Part shown: piece by piece, positions 5,905 to 8,225 of the stretch
Numbering within the stretch: the stretch's first letter is position 1
Layout of the letters: every line of letters starts with the position of its first letter
Assembly: GCA_024692925.1 (NCBI GenBank)
Contig: JAILLX010000013.1
Span: 1-8,225 of the forward strand
Reading direction: 5' to 3'
DNA: 8,225 nucleotides
Origin: a bacterium
GTDB taxonomy: Bacteria > Pseudomonadota > Alphaproteobacteria > Rs-D84 > CACZYB01
Notes under the pieces: generated by a model
Databases searched by the model: none
What the model was told of the DNA's origin: nothing
The model's input: only the letters and a program-made list of their open reading frames with translations
Position numbers and translations under genes: made by a program

Positions 5905-8167
5905 TTATTCGTTCCATTCTTTCACCCTTGCAAGATGGGAATATTCTGAATAATTTTCGATACTATGTCCAACCTTGTTTGGGTTTGGACGGGAAAGGTA
6001 TGGTGTGGATTCCTTAGAAAATAATTCGATATTTTCCTTTAAATTTTTAAATGCTGTTTCAATAATATCATCAATAGATGCATCCAATTTTTCACCGGAA
6101 ATATGTCCGTTTTGGCTTCCGGTTAATTTGATATAACGAATACCACCAACTTTGGAATTTGTTTTAATATTGCTAAAACCTTTATGTTGAAGTATTAATG
6201 CCTCAATCGGAAGTTGTGGAGCATAACCACTTAAAACTTCCTTTTCCGATGGCGGAGTTCCGGTTTTATAATCAAAAATAACAGCACTGTTATCACGCAA
6301 AATATCAATTCTATCTGCCTTTGCAGTTATTGTAAAATCAGGTGTAATTTCAAGTTTTCCGGTTTCTTCTTGAAATGAAAACGAAGTCAGATTTTTTATG
6401 CTTGCCTCGTAATCAATAAACCACTTTGCCACAGTTTCAAATTTTGAATACCAAAAATCAATTTGCGGAATATCCATATATGGAACGGCGTTATTGTGCA
6501 TAATTTGCATAAGTTCATCAAATGTAGAAAGATTTTTTTTCTTAAATTCTTCCAAACTATTATGGATAACTGTACCAAGTTCCGCAGGACCAGCAATCGG
6601 ATTTATATCATCAAGTTTTTTAAGTCTTAAAATCTTATTTGCAAAAATTATGTATGGATCACGATACCACTTTTCAATCCATGTCGCAGAAAGTTCCTTT
6701 GGTCTTGCATAAACAGGTGGACAAGGCGAAGGTCGACCACAACGAGAAGAATCAGTTGTAATGCTGGATAATTTTATCCACGATTTTACTTCATCAGACA
6801 AAGGATTTTTCCATTCCAAATTTGCGATATTTACGATGGCGGAAAGTTTTGTAAGCCAACGAGAAGTAATTGTATTTACGCCATCAACCTTTGTTGCATG
6901 AGTCATAATTACATTCTTTTTACAGAAAAATTCAACAAAATCGTGTGATGACAAACCAATCTTTCGTTCCGGTAATGGAAGTTTAAATTTTGCTTTCATT
7001 GGTCTACTCATCCATGGATCATCAGATGTGACACTTGGGAATGTATCCTCGTTTAATCCAGACATAATATACAAGTCCGCAGTTATCAACCTTGCTTCGA
7101 TAGAATTCATAATTGCAATATTTGGATGAGAATTTATTTTCGGTCTTAAACTTAAAGATAAAAGGTAATTTGAAATAAATATGAAATATGCCGATGCGGT
7201 CATTTTATCAATAACACTATCTTCGGATTTTATTTCTTTTAACGAAGAAAGAAGCTCTAACAGTTCATTTGATAATTCACTATGCAAATCAGATTTCCAC
7301 AAAATTTCATCAGTATTAACATACTCCGATGACACAAATTTTTCCACCAAAGAAAGATGTGAATACAATAAATCATAAATACTATATTTTTGCGAATCGT
7401 TAATCTTTGTATATATATCAGAAGAAATTTCCTTTATTTTCAAAAGAAGTTTATGAACATTATCATATTTTGATGCTTCGGAAATTATTTTATCAAAACT
7501 ATTAAGCGAAATTTTACCACGCAAAACTTTGTTTTCAAAGTCCGAAATTATATCATCCAATTCTTCTTTTTTATACCCAAGATTAGTATATTTATGTTTT
7601 AAAACTGCAAGAATTGAATAAGGTGAAAAATTATCATAAAGCATTTTTAAAACAAGAATTATATAATTTCCGGTTGTGGTATCACTGGCTGGGACACCAG
7701 CGGAATCATCGACAATAATATTCCAACGTTTAAGTTCATTTGCGACTGATTTTGCAATCTTACGATCTGGTGTAATAAGTAATGCTTTTTTATTTTCAGC
7801 AACAGCTTTTCTTAATAATCCAGCAACAGCAAATACTTCATCCGAATCGGTATCTAAACATAACTCTGAAACATTCTCTAATACATTATTTTTTAATTTT
7901 GGAAGCATTGACCAATCATCATTCATTTCAGAGGACAACATAATATTGCTTGATAAAAGCTCCCTATCCGAATCGGCAATATCATATTTTTTAAACAATG
8001 GTAATTCAGGAACATCAGAGATTTTTAAACCAAGTCCCTTTATCAACTTTAACAAACCATATTGTGGATGATTTTGATTCGTTTTTGGATAATCAGCAGT
8101 CAAAATTTCAAAATCTTTATCAGAAATATTTTTATCAAGACCTGGCAATATAAGAAACCCATTTTCC
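5905..8167 (-). CDS. addB: AddB, double-strand break repair helicase-nuclease subunit (alphaproteobacterial type), N-terminal part missing
   Basis: AddB pairs with AddA to resect double-strand breaks for RecA-dependent repair. About 753 codons are present against roughly 1000 in alphaproteobacterial AddB, so some 230-270 N-terminal residues are missing. The frame contains family blocks in order: ENGFLILPGLD (8166 leftwards), HPQYGLLKL (near 8060), YRDPYIIFANKILRLKKLD (near 6660-6610) and a C-terminal PD-(D/E)XK nuclease of the RecB/AddB kind. In the nuclease I see His in GTVIH (6562-6564), ADRID, catalytic Asp and Lys of DYKTG (Asp 6271-6273, Lys 6265-6267) and the Gln of YAPQLP (6214-6216), so it looks active. 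A TTG at 8148 could pass for a start but lies inside the conserved LPGLD block. The frame should continue upstream, but the sequence folds back at 8167/8168, so the true 5' part is lost. The in-frame stop at 8184-8182 belongs to the inverted piece. Downstream there is no addA; convergent glgB begins at once. Confidence 0.92.
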
Positions 8168-8225
8168 CTTGTCCCAATATCTTATATGTTAAGGTTTATT
8201 TCAAAAATGGAAAATGGGTTTCTTA
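8151..8225. repeat. Perfect 17-bp inverted repeat closing the window (fold-back end)
   Basis: 8151-8167 (TAAGAAACCCATTTTCC) and 8209-8225 (GGAAAATGGGTTTCTTA) are exact reverse complements with 41 nt between them. The right arm runs to the very last base of the window, so the true match length is unknown. This is what an inverted chimeric end would look like, and not what is expected of a gene interior. Confidence 0.9.
8168..8225 (+). other. Inverted piece of addB coding sequence on the wrong strand
   Basis: Read on the plus strand from 8168, this piece encodes PISYMLRFISKMENGFL (from 8174), preceded by Leu-Val. The end of that peptide, ENGFL, is also encoded on the minus strand by 8166-8152, where it continues as ILPGLD. 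The residues MLRFISKM resemble the helix that precedes the LPGLD block in AddB proteins (family pattern like LLRxIAxL-x2-G-x-x-[VI]-LPGLD). The piece is thus the segment of addB immediately upstream of the minus-strand frame, in reversed orientation. Confidence 0.8.

Noticed and set aside
7676..8071. Plus-strand open frame of 131 codons opposite addB.
   Set aside because: It is antisense to a well-supported conserved gene, with Ser/Phe-rich shadow composition and no domain.
8151..8225. A phase-variable invertible switch in addB: flipping the 41-nt segment between the 17-bp arms would leave the addB frame open.
   Set aside because: The segment is very short for a recombinase-driven inversion, no recombinase gene is nearby, and the right arm ends exactly at the last base of the window, which fits a fold-back sequence end much better.
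1..8225. CRISPR arrays, tRNA or rRNA genes, insertion sequences, phage or toxin-antitoxin modules.
   Set aside because: Reading both strands showed no regularly spaced repeats, no tRNA-like T-loop (GTTCRA) with CCA-type stems, and no transposase, integrase or small paired genes. The coding density leaves only 68-nt and 148-nt gaps.

Overview
The window is AT-rich chromosomal DNA (by eye about one third GC) from what is most likely an uncultured, AT-rich alphaproteobacterium. Two things point there. The AddB-type nuclease at the right end has the alphaproteobacterial form, with its LPGLD, HPQYGL and RDPYxxxA...LRLxxLD blocks. A site-2 protease gene also runs directly into bamA, an arrangement typical of Gram-negative bacteria with an outer membrane. 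The assignment is an inference from gene content and remembered family motifs, not from a database search.

Layout: positions 1-3551 hold a leftward (minus-strand) gene string, read in the order OmpA-like envelope protein -> comF -> rseP -> bamA (cut by the left window edge). The first two genes overlap by 7 nt and the last two by 1 nt. A 68-nt gap between comF and rseP holds a possible internal promoter. The divergent 148-bp region 3552-3699 holds back-to-back promoter candidates and a ribosome binding site for glgB. glgB (3700-5904, plus strand) encodes a complete glycogen branching enzyme. It meets addB (minus strand) tail to tail with no base between the two stop codons. addB lacks its 5' part.

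The genes fall into three unrelated jobs. The left operon is envelope-centred (outer-membrane assembly by BamA, intramembrane proteolysis by RseP, a secreted OmpA-like protein) with the competence-associated phosphoribosyltransferase-like ComF. glgB is storage-polysaccharide metabolism. addB is double-strand-break repair.

The most notable structure is at the extreme right end. The last 17 bases are an exact inverted copy of 8151-8167. The bases between the two arms, read on the plus strand, encode the AddB residues that should lie just before the minus-strand frame. The end is therefore best read as a fold-back (inverted chimeric) sequence end. The in-frame minus-strand stop just past the junction, and the apparent TTG start of addB, would then be artefacts. 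I saw no novel defence, mobile or RNA system. The remaining genes are ordinary housekeeping genes, apart from a poorly characterised acidic/lysine-rich OmpA-like protein.
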